Positions 17,501 through 23,842 of a DNA stretch of 64,000 bases are shown piece after piece. Every line of letters begins with the position of its first letter. Position 1 is the first letter of the stretch. Position numbers and translations under genes: made by a program. The notes below the pieces were generated by a model. That model had not been told where the DNA came from. It made no database searches and was given only the letters and a program-made list of their open reading frames with translations. The DNA is from Desulfarculus baarsii DSM 2075. GTDB lineage: Bacteria; Desulfobacterota; Desulfarculia; Desulfarculales; Desulfarculaceae. The stretch covers positions 2,507,501-2,571,500 of the forward strand of contig NC_014365.1 in the NCBI RefSeq assembly GCF_000143965.1. Direction: 5' to 3'.

Positions 17501-17530
17501 TACTATATCTGTACATACTATATCTGTGCA
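17501..17530. repeat. Tandem 15-bp repeat in AT-rich islet
   Basis: Two adjacent copies of TACTATATCTGTRCA (17501-17515 and 17516-17530) differing at one base. They lie in the roughly 275-bp noncoding gap (17289-17563), between the efflux terminator and the end of the orphan gene. Nothing else is recognised there. Confidence 0.7.
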
Positions 17531-17563
17531 TTCTGGTTTAATCTGAATCTGGCGCATAATTAT

Positions 17564-18133
17564 TTATTGGTTCGTCCATATCTTGTACGCTGGGACTTCG
17601 CGTCCGAGCTTTCTGTATACATATTTTTCGATAAGCCACATGACTGTTTTCGCGCAACATGCGGCGTCGTTACAGCAGGCTCGCGCATCGGCGGTAGTGA
17701 AGTGCGCAACCGCTTTATTGGCGGAACGCAACATATTCAGGCATGCACGCTCAATATCGTCTGGATTTCCGGTAGGAGGATCCGATTTCAGTTTATCAGT
17801 GGTTACAATTTGTAGCCCAAGATTTGCAATAGTAAAGTCATCTTCTCTCGGATTATACTCGGTAAACTTGCCGTTATTATGATGAATCCCAAGAAAATTC
17901 AATAGAACGCGGCAATAAAGAATGCCAGATTCTGCCAAGGCATTAGTTAATGGCCTTGCATCGGGAAAATTAACCTGAGCGCCAGATAACGACAAAGACA
18001 AGCTGGAATTGCCAAGGCTAGAATCGAGGACTGAACATGCCCAGCACAACCCGTCAAGAAGTTGCAATCTGTATGGCAAGTGCTCGTCAAGCATTTCAAT
18101 TTGCTCTGGACAAAGTGATTTTTTGTCAACCAT
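17564..18133 (-). CDS. Orphan hypothetical protein in AT-rich islet
   Basis: 189 residues from ATG 18133, which has GGAAG seven bases upstream; a longer frame starts at 18151. No family is recognised. It appears helical, with seven cysteines clustered in two zones (LDGLCWACSVL and ARACCNDAACCAK), and ends VYRKLGREVPAYKIWTN. There is no signal peptide or membrane helix. Codon use (TTA, ATA, AAT, AGA common) and base composition are far more AT-rich than any neighbour, a sign of recent transfer. The segment NKAVAHFTTADA recalls helical HEPN/Abi-like proteins only vaguely and is not evidence of that function. Confidence 0.7.
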   Translation of the reverse strand: MVDKKSLCPEQIEMLDEHLPYRLQLLDGLCWACSVLDSSLGNSSLSLSLSGAQVNFPDARPLTNALAESGILYCRVLLNFLGIHHNNGKFTEYNPREDDFTIANLGLQIVTTDKLKSDPPTGNPDDIERACLNMLRSANKAVAHFTTADARACCNDAACCAKTVMWLIEKYVYRKLGREVPAYKIWTNQ

Positions 18134-18164
18134 TGCCAAACTTCCATGCATGAATATTGTTATT

Positions 18165-18177
18165 CTATATCATATAG
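18165..18177. promoter_or_regulatory. Palindrome upstream of the orphan gene
   Basis: Perfect 6-1-6 palindrome CTATATCATATAG, 32 bp before the orphan start, overlapping TATGAT/TAGAAT -10-like hexamers on the minus strand. It shares CTATATC with the tandem repeat at 17501-17530 at the other end of the islet. It may be an operator; this is inference. Confidence 0.35.
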
Positions 18178-18243
18178 TTCCTCGTGCATGATGCGCCGCA
18201 GGCGATGCTCGCAACGGCGGCGTGGCGCGAGTGGCGCCGGTGC

Positions 18244-18627
18244 TCAGTGGTCGTGGTGGTCGTGGTCATCATGGCCGTGGTGGCCGTGGCCGTGACCGCC
18301 TTGCCCGTGGCCGCCGGCGGCCACGTAGCGAGCCTCCAGGGGCCCCGGCGCGCTGGCCCGCCAGGTCTCCTCGCCCACCAGATGCACGGCCTGGCCGGCC
18401 TGCAAAACGAGCTTTTGGCCGTCATGCTCCAGCTCCAGGCTGCCGGCCACCACGCAGATGATCTCCTCGTGGCCCACGCCGGGCTTGAGCAGGCGGGGCG
18501 GCTCGCCGGGTTGGAGCACGCCATAGAGCATGTAGCAGGCGTGGGTGTCCAGATCCTTGAGCCCCAGCACCGTCTCGCCGCCTTCACGGGCCGCCCGGCC
18601 CACCAGGTCGAAAATCGTCTTGACCAT
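18244..18627 (-). CDS. Cupin protein with polyhistidine tail
   Basis: 127 residues from ATG 18627 (GGAGG nine bases upstream). Residues 1-105 form a single cupin barrel: YGVLQPGEPPRLLKPGVGHE, then GSLELEHDGQKLVLQAGQAVHLVG. The first metal motif keeps a His-Glu pair and the second a His. Residues 107-127 are a tail with ten His among 21 residues plus Asp and Gly, a clear metal-binding or metal-storage segment. It is the last gene of the radical-SAM operon, 22 bp after the DsrE gene. It may deliver or buffer a metal for the modified peptide, or bind the product; both are inference. Confidence 0.85.
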   Translation of the reverse strand: MVKTIFDLVGRAAREGGETVLGLKDLDTHACYMLYGVLQPGEPPRLLKPGVGHEEIICVVAGSLELEHDGQKLVLQAGQAVHLVGEETWRASAPGPLEARYVAAGGHGQGGHGHGHHGHDDHDHHDH

Positions 18628-18649
18628 AACTACTCGCCTCCCGCCCGCT

Positions 18650-18991
18650 TCATGGCTTGATATAGGCCCAGCCGTCGTGTTGCAGCTCGACCAGCTCCAC
18701 AATGCCGGCCGGCACGACTTCCACGCCGGCCGGCAGCTTGTCGCGGTCCACGCCAAACTTGACCAGGGCGTTGTTGCACAACGCCACCCGCACGCCCCTG
18801 GCCGCCAACTCGGCAAAGGCCTGGGCCCTGACCCCGCCGCCATCGTGGAAAAAATTGGCCGCCGGGCCGTTGAACAGCAGCACGATGCGCGCCTGGCCGA
18901 CGGCCTTCAGGTAATTGTCGATGTTGGCCAGGGCCACGTCCAGGATTTTGTCCTCGGCCATGTCCACATGAAAAACCGCCTTGTGCTTCAC
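18650..18991 (-). CDS. DsrE-family protein
   Basis: 113 residues from GTG 18991, with GGAGG six bases upstream and a GTGA overlap with the stop of the radical SAM gene, so translation is coupled. The fold marks are VFHVDMAEDKILDVALANIDNYL, RIVLLFNGPA and the RGVRVALCNNAL strand with one conserved cysteine (Cys72). The DsrE family includes sulfur-trafficking and small sulfur- or nucleotide-binding proteins. In this operon it could carry sulfur or bind the peptide product. The protein is soluble, with no signal peptide. Confidence 0.87.
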   Translation of the reverse strand: MKHKAVFHVDMAEDKILDVALANIDNYLKAVGQARIVLLFNGPAANFFHDGGGVRAQAFAELAARGVRVALCNNALVKFGVDRDKLPAGVEVVPAGIVELVELQHDGWAYIKP

Positions 18992-20178
18992 GTCGTTCCT
19001 CCAGGCAAGATCAGCGCCTCGTCGGGCGCGGGCTGGCCCATGGCCGCACACATCACCGGATCGGCGGCCATGGGGTCGCCGGCCCGGAAACGGCAGCCGC
19101 CGCCGCACTCGTCGGCCACGGGGCACTCGCGGCAGCCGGCCACATCGGCCAGGGCCAAGGGCTGGCGTCTGGCCCAGCAGGCCCACAGGCCTTCCTCGGC
19201 CCGGCCCAGGGGCGTGTCGAGATAAAAGCCGCATTGGGCCACCCGGCCGTCGGGGGCCACCGTGCACAGGTGCAGCCCGCAGGCCATGCCCTCGCCGCCG
19301 CCGTGATAGGCCCCGCCATAGGCGTGGGCCATGGCCTGGGCGGCCTGTTGGGGGGTGATGGCCAGTTGGGGGTTGTCGCCCAGGCGGCCAACAAGGCAGG
19401 GCGCGTCCACGCCCCACTCCCTGGCCCCCAACGAGCGCGCCAGTTGGCCCAGGCGCTCGAACTGATCCAGGTTGGCCGCGTGGGCCATGGTGGCCAGCGA
19501 CAGATCCAGGCCGCGCTCCCGCGTCAGGCGCGCCGCCTCCAGGGCCTTGGCGAAGGCGCCCCGGCCGCGCAGGGCCTCGTGGCCTTCTTCCAGGCCGTCG
19601 AGGCTGATCTGCACCTCGTCCACGTTGAGCGCCGCCAGCGCCTCGGAGCTCAGCAGGTGGCCGTTGGACAACAGCACCCGCCGCACGGGCAAGGCGGCCA
19701 GGCAGGCGTTGATCTGGGGCCATTGGGGATGACTGAGCGGCTCGCCGCCGCTGATCAACAGCCGCAGACCGCCCATGTCGGCGAACTCGCGGACCAGGGC
19801 GGCAAAGAGGCCGACGGGCATGTCCACGGACCTGGCCTGGCCCAGGTAGCAATGCCGACAGGCCAGATTGCAGCGCCAGGTGATTTGCAGCTCCAGATAA
19901 CGCAGGCTGGGCGTGGGGCTGGTGGGCGCGGCCAAGGGCCGGGGCCGGGGCTGGTCCAAAAGCTCCAGCAGGCCCTCGGCCAGGCAATATTCCAGAAACT
20001 CGCGCTCCAGGCCCAGTTGCGAAAGCCGGTTGCCGCCGTTACAGCGCAGCAGCGCCTCCAGGGCCTCGTCGCTGAGCTCGTAAAGTTCGTCGGCGCGGCG
20101 GTCGTAGAGGCAGGGGCTTTCCAGGCGGCGCAGGCTGGCGTGATCGGCCAAGCGCGCGAAGGGGTCGGCGATGGTCAT
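18988..20178 (-). CDS. Radical SAM/SPASM peptide-modifying enzyme
   Basis: 396 residues from ATG 20178, in ATGA overlap with the upstream stop. Residues 1-80 look like a PqqD-type peptide-recognition domain (LESPCLYDRRADELYELSDE, EFLEYCLAEGLLEL). The radical SAM core starts at 95, with cluster motif WRCNLACRHCYLG (Cys103, 107, 110) and GGEP at 144-147. The C-terminal third is a SPASM domain with cysteines near 300, 305, 316, 334, 349, 352, 358, 362 and 377 (ECPVADECGGGCRFR), enough for two auxiliary [4Fe-4S] clusters. Such enzymes typically form thioethers or other crosslinks on short peptides. A 20-residue Cys-rich peptide is encoded at the head of the same operon and is the obvious substrate. 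Confidence 0.9.
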   Translation of the reverse strand: MTIADPFARLADHASLRRLESPCLYDRRADELYELSDEALEALLRCNGGNRLSQLGLEREFLEYCLAEGLLELLDQPRPRPLAAPTSPTPSLRYLELQITWRCNLACRHCYLGQARSVDMPVGLFAALVREFADMGGLRLLISGGEPLSHPQWPQINACLAALPVRRVLLSNGHLLSSEALAALNVDEVQISLDGLEEGHEALRGRGAFAKALEAARLTRERGLDLSLATMAHAANLDQFERLGQLARSLGAREWGVDAPCLVGRLGDNPQLAITPQQAAQAMAHAYGGAYHGGGEGMACGLHLCTVAPDGRVAQCGFYLDTPLGRAEEGLWACWARRQPLALADVAGCRECPVADECGGGCRFRAGDPMAADPVMCAAMGQPAPDEALILPGGTT

Positions 20179-20504
20179 GATTGCAGGTCCAATTCGACGC
20201 CGGCGGCCAGCAGCCCGGCCACGGCCCGCAGGCCGCCGCAGGGTTGGCATTGCGCGGCGGGCACGGCCGGGTCGCGGAAATCGCAGCCGTCGATCAAAAA
20301 GGCGCAAGACCGGCACACGGCCCACAACCGGGGGTCGTCGTCGTCCAGGCCGAACAGGTCTGGCGCGCTCTCGGGCCTCAGGCCGTCAACGGCCGCGCCC
20401 AGCCCTGGCCTGGCCGCCAGCCATTCCACGCCGCCGCAGCCGGGGTCTTCTTTTTTGCCGGGCTTGTAGTATCGGCACATGCGCGGGCAGATCGCTTGTC
20501 GCAT
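20175..20504 (-). CDS. Cys-rich partner protein of the radical SAM operon
   Basis: 109 residues from ATG 20504, which has GAGG six bases upstream; a TTG 27 bases earlier is less likely. It has eight cysteines in two groups: Cys6, 10 and 23 near the N-terminus (AICPRMCRYYKPG), and Cys64, 67, 74, 86 and 89 (CRSCAFLIDGCDF, QCQPCGG). They look able to hold Fe-S or zinc sites. No family is recognised, and there is no signal peptide. It overlaps the radical SAM start by four bases (ATGA), so the two proteins are made together, perhaps as an electron carrier or docking partner. Confidence 0.8.
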   Translation of the reverse strand: MRQAICPRMCRYYKPGKKEDPGCGGVEWLAARPGLGAAVDGLRPESAPDLFGLDDDDPRLWAVCRSCAFLIDGCDFRDPAVPAAQCQPCGGLRAVAGLLAAGVELDLQS

Positions 20505-20535
20505 GGGGCAGCCTCGGGTCAACACAGCCAAATAG

Positions 20536-20563
20536 AAAGGGGAGGCATGCCAGCCTCCCCTTT
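20536..20563 (-). terminator. Hairpin attenuator between precursor peptide and enzyme genes
   Basis: Perfect 11-bp stem (20536-20546 with 20553-20563) with a 6-nt loop. On the minus strand the core is followed by an imperfect U-tract (TTTCTATTT). It separates the peptide stop at 20582 from the next start at 20504. Partial read-through here would yield much more precursor than enzyme, as is common in RiPP operons. Confidence 0.75.
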
Positions 20564-20581
20564 TTGCCGCCTTCAGTCAGG

Positions 20582-20644
20582 CTAGCAGGAGCTCTTGCAC
20601 TTGCAGAGCCCGCGCTGGGTGCGCTCGATCTTCTTGATCTTCAT
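20582..20644 (-). CDS. 20-residue Cys-rich peptide, putative radical SAM substrate
   Basis: A tiny gene with GGGAG eight bases before its ATG. Its product has a basic leader MKIKKIERTQRGL and a C-terminal core CKCKSSC (Cys14, 16 and 20; the last residue is Cys). It is the first gene after a good promoter (20694-20722) and before an attenuator hairpin and the radical SAM operon. That is the typical place of a ribosomally made, post-translationally modified peptide precursor. Short Cys-containing radical SAM targets have been described (for example SCIFF, or the very short CbpA class as I recall it). I cannot assign this one to a named family. If real, the core could become thioether-linked or metal-binding. 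Confidence 0.82.
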   Translation of the reverse strand: MKIKKIERTQRGLCKCKSSC

Positions 20645-20693
20645 GCTCGCGTCTCCCGGTTTTGGCCCCTTCGTGGGGCGGTTGATGGTTTAA

Positions 20694-20722
20694 ATTCTGC
20701 GGCCGATTATTTTGTTTGTCAA
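20694..20722 (-). promoter_or_regulatory. Sigma-70-type promoter of the peptide operon
   Basis: On the minus strand: TTGACA (20717-20722), a 17-bp spacer, then CAGAAT (20694-20699). The -35 is perfect and the -10 matches 4 of 6. It gives a leader of about 45 nt before the peptide ATG at 20644. Confidence 0.7.
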
Positions 20723-20740
20723 GGCCAAATCAAGGCAAAG

Positions 20741-20769
20741 TTGGCGTGGGCGCGGGCCTTTGCTATACT
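20741..20769 (+). promoter_or_regulatory. Sigma-70-type promoter of the cation antiporter gene
   Basis: TTGGCG (20741-20746), a 17-bp spacer and TATACT (20764-20769), 23 bp before the ATG at 20793. It is divergent from the peptide operon promoter. Confidence 0.65.
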
Positions 20770-20792
20770 GGCCCGACGCGAAAGGATGCTTC

Positions 20793-21723
20793 ATGTCCGA
20801 AATCCTGCTTTGGTTCGTGGTGTTGGCCGGCGCGCTGGCCGTGTTGATCAAGGGGGCCGACGTTTTTGTCGAGCAAGCCGCCACTCTGGCCCGGGCCCTT
20901 GGCGTCTCCGACGCCATCATCGGCGTGACCCTGGTGGCCCTGGGCACCAGCCTGCCCGAATTGGCCGCCAGCCTGGCCTCGGCCCTGGACGGGGCGGGCG
21001 AGTTCGTGGGCCGGCACGGTGGTGGGCTCCAACGTGGCCAACATCGGCCTGATCATGGGCGCGGCGGCCCTGGCCTTTCGCGGCTTTTCGGTGGGGCCGC
21101 AACTCATGCGCCTGGACATGCCGGTGCTGATCGTCTCGGCCTTGGTTTTGGCCCTGATGCTGCAAGACGGGCGCGTCGAGGCCAGCGAGGGCGTGGTGTT
21201 GCTGCTGCTCTACGCGGTCTACCTCAGCCAATCCCTGCGCCGCCAGGCCGATGACGACGCCCCCCGCCAACGGCCGAGCCTGAAGACGTGGGCCTATCTG
21301 CTGGCCGGCGTGGCGGCCATCTACTTTGGCGCGCGCTACACCGTCGAGGCCGTCAACAAGCTGACCACGCTGTTGGGCCTGGCCGACGTTTCGCTGTTGG
21401 CGCTGACCGTGGTGGCCGTGGGCTCCAGCCTGCCCGAACTGGTGGTCTCGCTGACGGCGGCCAAGAAAAACTACCACGACCTCAGCGTGGGCAACGTGGT
21501 CGGCTCCAACATCTGCAATTCGTTTTTGGTCATGGGCGCGCCGGCGTTGATCCAACCACTGCCGGTCAGCCGAGCGGTGGCCGATGTGGGGCTGCCGTTC
21601 ATGCTGGCCATCAGCCTCGTCTTTTTGGTCATGGCCCACAGCGGTCGGGTCAGCCGGCATTTCGGCTTGATTTTGCTGTTGATGTTCGGGTTGTTCATCG
21701 GCCGGACCATGGGCGCGCTCTAG
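20793..21723 (+). pseudogene. CaCA-family Na+/Ca2+-type antiporter, frameshifted
   Basis: Two overlapping frames together encode a full-length YrbG-like membrane antiporter of about 310 residues. The first alpha-repeat begins in the frame from ATG 20793 (AAGGA upstream): GTSLPELAASLASALDGAGE. It then continues in another frame as GTVVGSNVANIGLIMG from about 21010. The second repeat is intact (GSSLPELVVSLTAAKKNYHD, VGNVVGSNICNSFLVMG). Removing one G from the GGG run at 21008-21010 restores the conserved EFVAGTVVGSN motif. So this is either a recent one-base insertion, a sequencing error, or a slippage site. As written the product is truncated within the first repeat and would not transport. 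Confidence 0.85.
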
Positions 21724-21749
21724 GCCCGACCACCGGCGGGAGAATATCG

Positions 21750-21778
21750 TTTACAGCCCCGCCGCCGGCGGCTATGCT
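21750..21778 (+). promoter_or_regulatory. Sigma-70-type promoter of lepB
   Basis: TTTACA (21750-21755), a 17-bp spacer and TATGCT (21773-21778), about 29 nt before the predicted transcript meets the ATG at 21814. Confidence 0.6.
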
Positions 21779-21813
21779 TGCCCTCGGCGCAATGCACTCT
21801 AGCGGAGAAAACC

Positions 21814-22548
21814 ATGCTTTTCGGCTCTCTGGCCCAGGCGGGCAAAGCGACCCAAGAGGACGGCCAAAACGACAAAAAAGTCAAGTCGACCTCGCGGGAA
21901 TACCTCGAAGCGCTCTTGTGGGCCCTGCTTTTGGCCGTTCTGATCCGCGGCTGGGGCGTGCAGGCGTTCAAGATACCATCCGGTTCGATGATCCCCACGC
22001 TGTTGGTGGGCGATCACTTGCTGGTCAGCAAGTCGTCCTACGACTTCGTGATATTGGACAACGAGTTTCACATTCCCTTTGGCACGGGCGAAGAGTCTTT
22101 CCTCAAGATGCCCTGGCCGGCCGTCTCCATCCAGTTGTCCGACCCCGAGCGCGGTGACATCATCGTCTTCCGCTTTCCCGAGGATCGCTCCACCGACTTC
22201 ATCAAGCGCATCATCGCCCTGCCCGGCGAGACCGTCGAGGTGCGCGGCCGCGACATCTTCATCGACGGCCGCCAGATCCAGGACGACTGGGGCCAACACG
22301 CCGGCGGCCTGCCCGACCCCGGCTGCCCCAAGCAGTATCGTTTCGGTCCGATCAAGGTGCCCGAGGGCCAATACTTCGTCATGGGCGACAACCGCGACAA
22401 CTCTCGCGACGGCCGCTGCTGGTTTGGCGGCCAGGGCGGCTTCGTGCCGCGCAAGGACATCCTGGGCCGGGCCTTCATCATTTATTGGTCGTGGGAAAAC
22501 TACGGCTGGGGCGTGCGCTGGGACCGCATCGGCAAGTTGATTCACTGA
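21814..22548 (+). CDS. lepB: Signal peptidase I
   Basis: 244 residues, an inner-membrane serine protease that removes signal peptides on the outer face. One membrane anchor (about 31-50) is followed by the catalytic PSGSMIPTL with Ser58. Box C is GDIIVFRFP; box D IKRIIALPGE carries the catalytic Lys131, and box E is GDNRDNS at 191-197. A charged 25-residue cytoplasmic N-terminus precedes the single helix. ATG 21814 has GGAG six bases upstream, while an in-frame ATG at 21778 falls in the promoter. It ends before a bidirectional terminator. Confidence 0.95.
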   Translation: MLFGSLAQAGKATQEDGQNDKKVKSTSREYLEALLWALLLAVLIRGWGVQAFKIPSGSMIPTLLVGDHLLVSKSSYDFVILDNEFHIPFGTGEESFLKMPWPAVSIQLSDPERGDIIVFRFPEDRSTDFIKRIIALPGETVEVRGRDIFIDGRQIQDDWGQHAGGLPDPGCPKQYRFGPIKVPEGQYFVMGDNRDNSRDGRCWFGGQGGFVPRKDILGRAFIIYWSWENYGWGVRWDRIGKLIH

Positions 22549-22566
22549 CCAAAGCCGCGTGCGAAA

Positions 22567-22601
22567 CAAAACGGGCCTCCCGCGAGGGGTGGCCCGTTTT
22601 G
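22567..22601. terminator. Bidirectional terminator between convergent genes
   Basis: Perfect 11-bp stem CAAAACGGGCC (22567-22577) with GGCCCGTTTTG (22591-22601). A/T runs on both arms give U-tracts on either strand. It serves lepB (plus) and the LpdD-like gene (minus, ending at 22622). Confidence 0.88.
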
Positions 22602-22621
22602 TATTTTGCCGCGCATATGGC

Positions 22622-23026
22622 TTAGGCTTCTGGAGCCGGCCCGGCCGTTCCGGCGTGGGCGGCCAGGGCGGCCACGATCAGCGCCGGCAGTGCGGCGGCG
22701 TTTTGCATCACCAGCGCCAGGCCGACCTGATCCAGGCCGTCCCAGTGCATGCCCGCGCAGACCACCACCTGGCGATCGAGCGCGGCGGCCAAGGCCTTGG
22801 CCAGTTGGCGGGCCAGGTCGTCTTCCTTGTGGCCGGCGCGGCAAAGCACCGAGACGTCGGCGCTGGTTCCGCCGCCGGGGCGCAGGCTGGGCCGTGGGCT
22901 GGCCATGGCCACGGCGCCCACGTGGGGGCTATCGCCGCCATCGACCACCACCACCAGATCGGGCCCGGCCAGAAGGCACCGGGCCCGCAGGTTGTGGCTT
23001 GGGCCGTTGCTGCAAGCCTCGATCAC
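22622..23026 (-). CDS. LpdD-like (prenylated-flavin chaperone-like) small protein
   Basis: 134 residues from GTG 23026 with AGGG eight bases upstream, 10 bp after the preceding gene. Conserved segments are DLVVVVDGGDSPHVGAVAMA, GGTSADVSVLC, GHKEDDLARQLAKALA and VVCAGMHWDGL. They look like the LpdD-like prenylated-FMN chaperone domain seen beside UbiD-type decarboxylases. No ubiD or ubiX gene is in the window, so its partner is elsewhere or its role differs. It is soluble. Family assignment is by memory of the motif and is moderately sure. Confidence 0.65.
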   Translation of the reverse strand: MIEACSNGPSHNLRARCLLAGPDLVVVVDGGDSPHVGAVAMASPRPSLRPGGGTSADVSVLCRAGHKEDDLARQLAKALAAALDRQVVVCAGMHWDGLDQVGLALVMQNAAALPALIVAALAAHAGTAGPAPEA

Positions 23027-23036
23027 GACCGCGGCC

Positions 23037-23546
23037 CTATTGCTGGGGCAGGCGGTTTTCGAGCTGCTGCATGCGCTGCAAGAGGATGTCGAGCTTGTTT
23101 TCCAGCGACTCCAGGCCGCTTTCGAGCTTTTCCAGGCGCTTTTCGGTGAGGGCGTCCGGCGCGCCGCCGCCCTGCTGGCTACTGATGGGGGCCGAAAGGG
23201 CTGGATGGCTGAGCACCACCGGCGCGTTGCTGGGGGCCTGGCTGGCGGCCTCCTTGCTCTTGGCCAGCTTGACGTTGATGCGCTCGCCGGTCTTGAGGTT
23301 GAGCATGATCTTGTTGCCTTCCAGCAGGCGGACGGGGTGACCGGGCAGCCAGTTGTAGGCCACGTCCCAGTCATCGGGGTTGGGCACTTTCCACTCCGAA
23401 CCGTCGGTGAGGAAGACATTTGTGCCCAGCTCCGTGATTTTCTTGACGATCAGGGTTTGCTGGCTGGCCATGGCCTGGCCCGAAAACACGGCGCAACAGG
23501 CCGCCACCAGAATGGCTATGACAAAAATGCGCTGCCGCAAAAGCAT
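23037..23546 (-). CDS. Periplasmic protein with C-terminal coiled coil, unknown
   Basis: 169 residues with a Sec signal peptide (cleavage near QAMAS) and GGAG six bases before the ATG. The mature N-terminal part (IVKKITELGTNVFLTDGSEW, LPGHPVRLLEGNKIMLNLKT) is a small beta-rich domain. A Ser/Pro linker leads to a C-terminal coiled coil rich in Leu/Glu (EKLESGLESLENKLDILLQR), suggesting trimer or dimer formation. No family is recognised. It precedes the LpdD-like gene by 10 bp, probably on one transcript, although a periplasmic and a cytoplasmic product need not share a function. Confidence 0.75.
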   Translation of the reverse strand: MLLRQRIFVIAILVAACCAVFSGQAMASQQTLIVKKITELGTNVFLTDGSEWKVPNPDDWDVAYNWLPGHPVRLLEGNKIMLNLKTGERINVKLAKSKEAASQAPSNAPVVLSHPALSAPISSQQGGGAPDALTEKRLEKLESGLESLENKLDILLQRMQQLENRLPQQ

Positions 23547-23842
23547 GCTTTGCTCCTCGAGTTGGGGTCAATCAAAACCTGGCCAAATTGAAGCACAGGG
23601 TTTGGGTTTTGTCCAAAAATAAGTTTGCCGGCCGGCCGGCCTAGGCGGCTTGACACCTATAACACCCTATGATAAGGCCATATTGTGACAAAATTAACCT
23701 GGCGCGACCGCCCGGCAAAAAAGTCGCTGAAGCGCCTTCAATGCTGGCCGAACTGACCCAGGCCCGCCATAATCCTTGTTATGCGAGGTCATTTCCGGAG
23801 CGCCCTCACCCAGTGACGTGCCATTTACGAGGAAGTTGACGG
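23547..23842. other. 296-bp divergent intergenic region
   Basis: Lies between the periplasmic coiled-coil gene and the ASKHA gene. It contains TTGACA at 23650-23655 on the plus strand but no acceptable -10 at 16-18 bp, and a CCGGCCGGCCGG run near 23630. No gene, terminator or known riboswitch is seen. Confidence 0.5.

Noticed and set aside
17564-18133. Abortive-infection (HEPN/Abi) function for the islet gene
   Set aside because: Only a vague resemblance of one short segment. No RxxxxH motif or partner gene was found, so function is left open.
18650-19987. A 445-codon minus-strand frame that covers the DsrE gene and most of the radical SAM gene
   Set aside because: Only its last 113 codons, from GTG 18991, encode a recognisable protein. 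The upstream part is Pro/Arg/Gly-rich shadow of the radical SAM gene.
23650-23678. TTGACA as promoter for the ASKHA gene
   Set aside because: No -10 hexamer with acceptable match occurs at 16-18 bp, so it is left unassigned.
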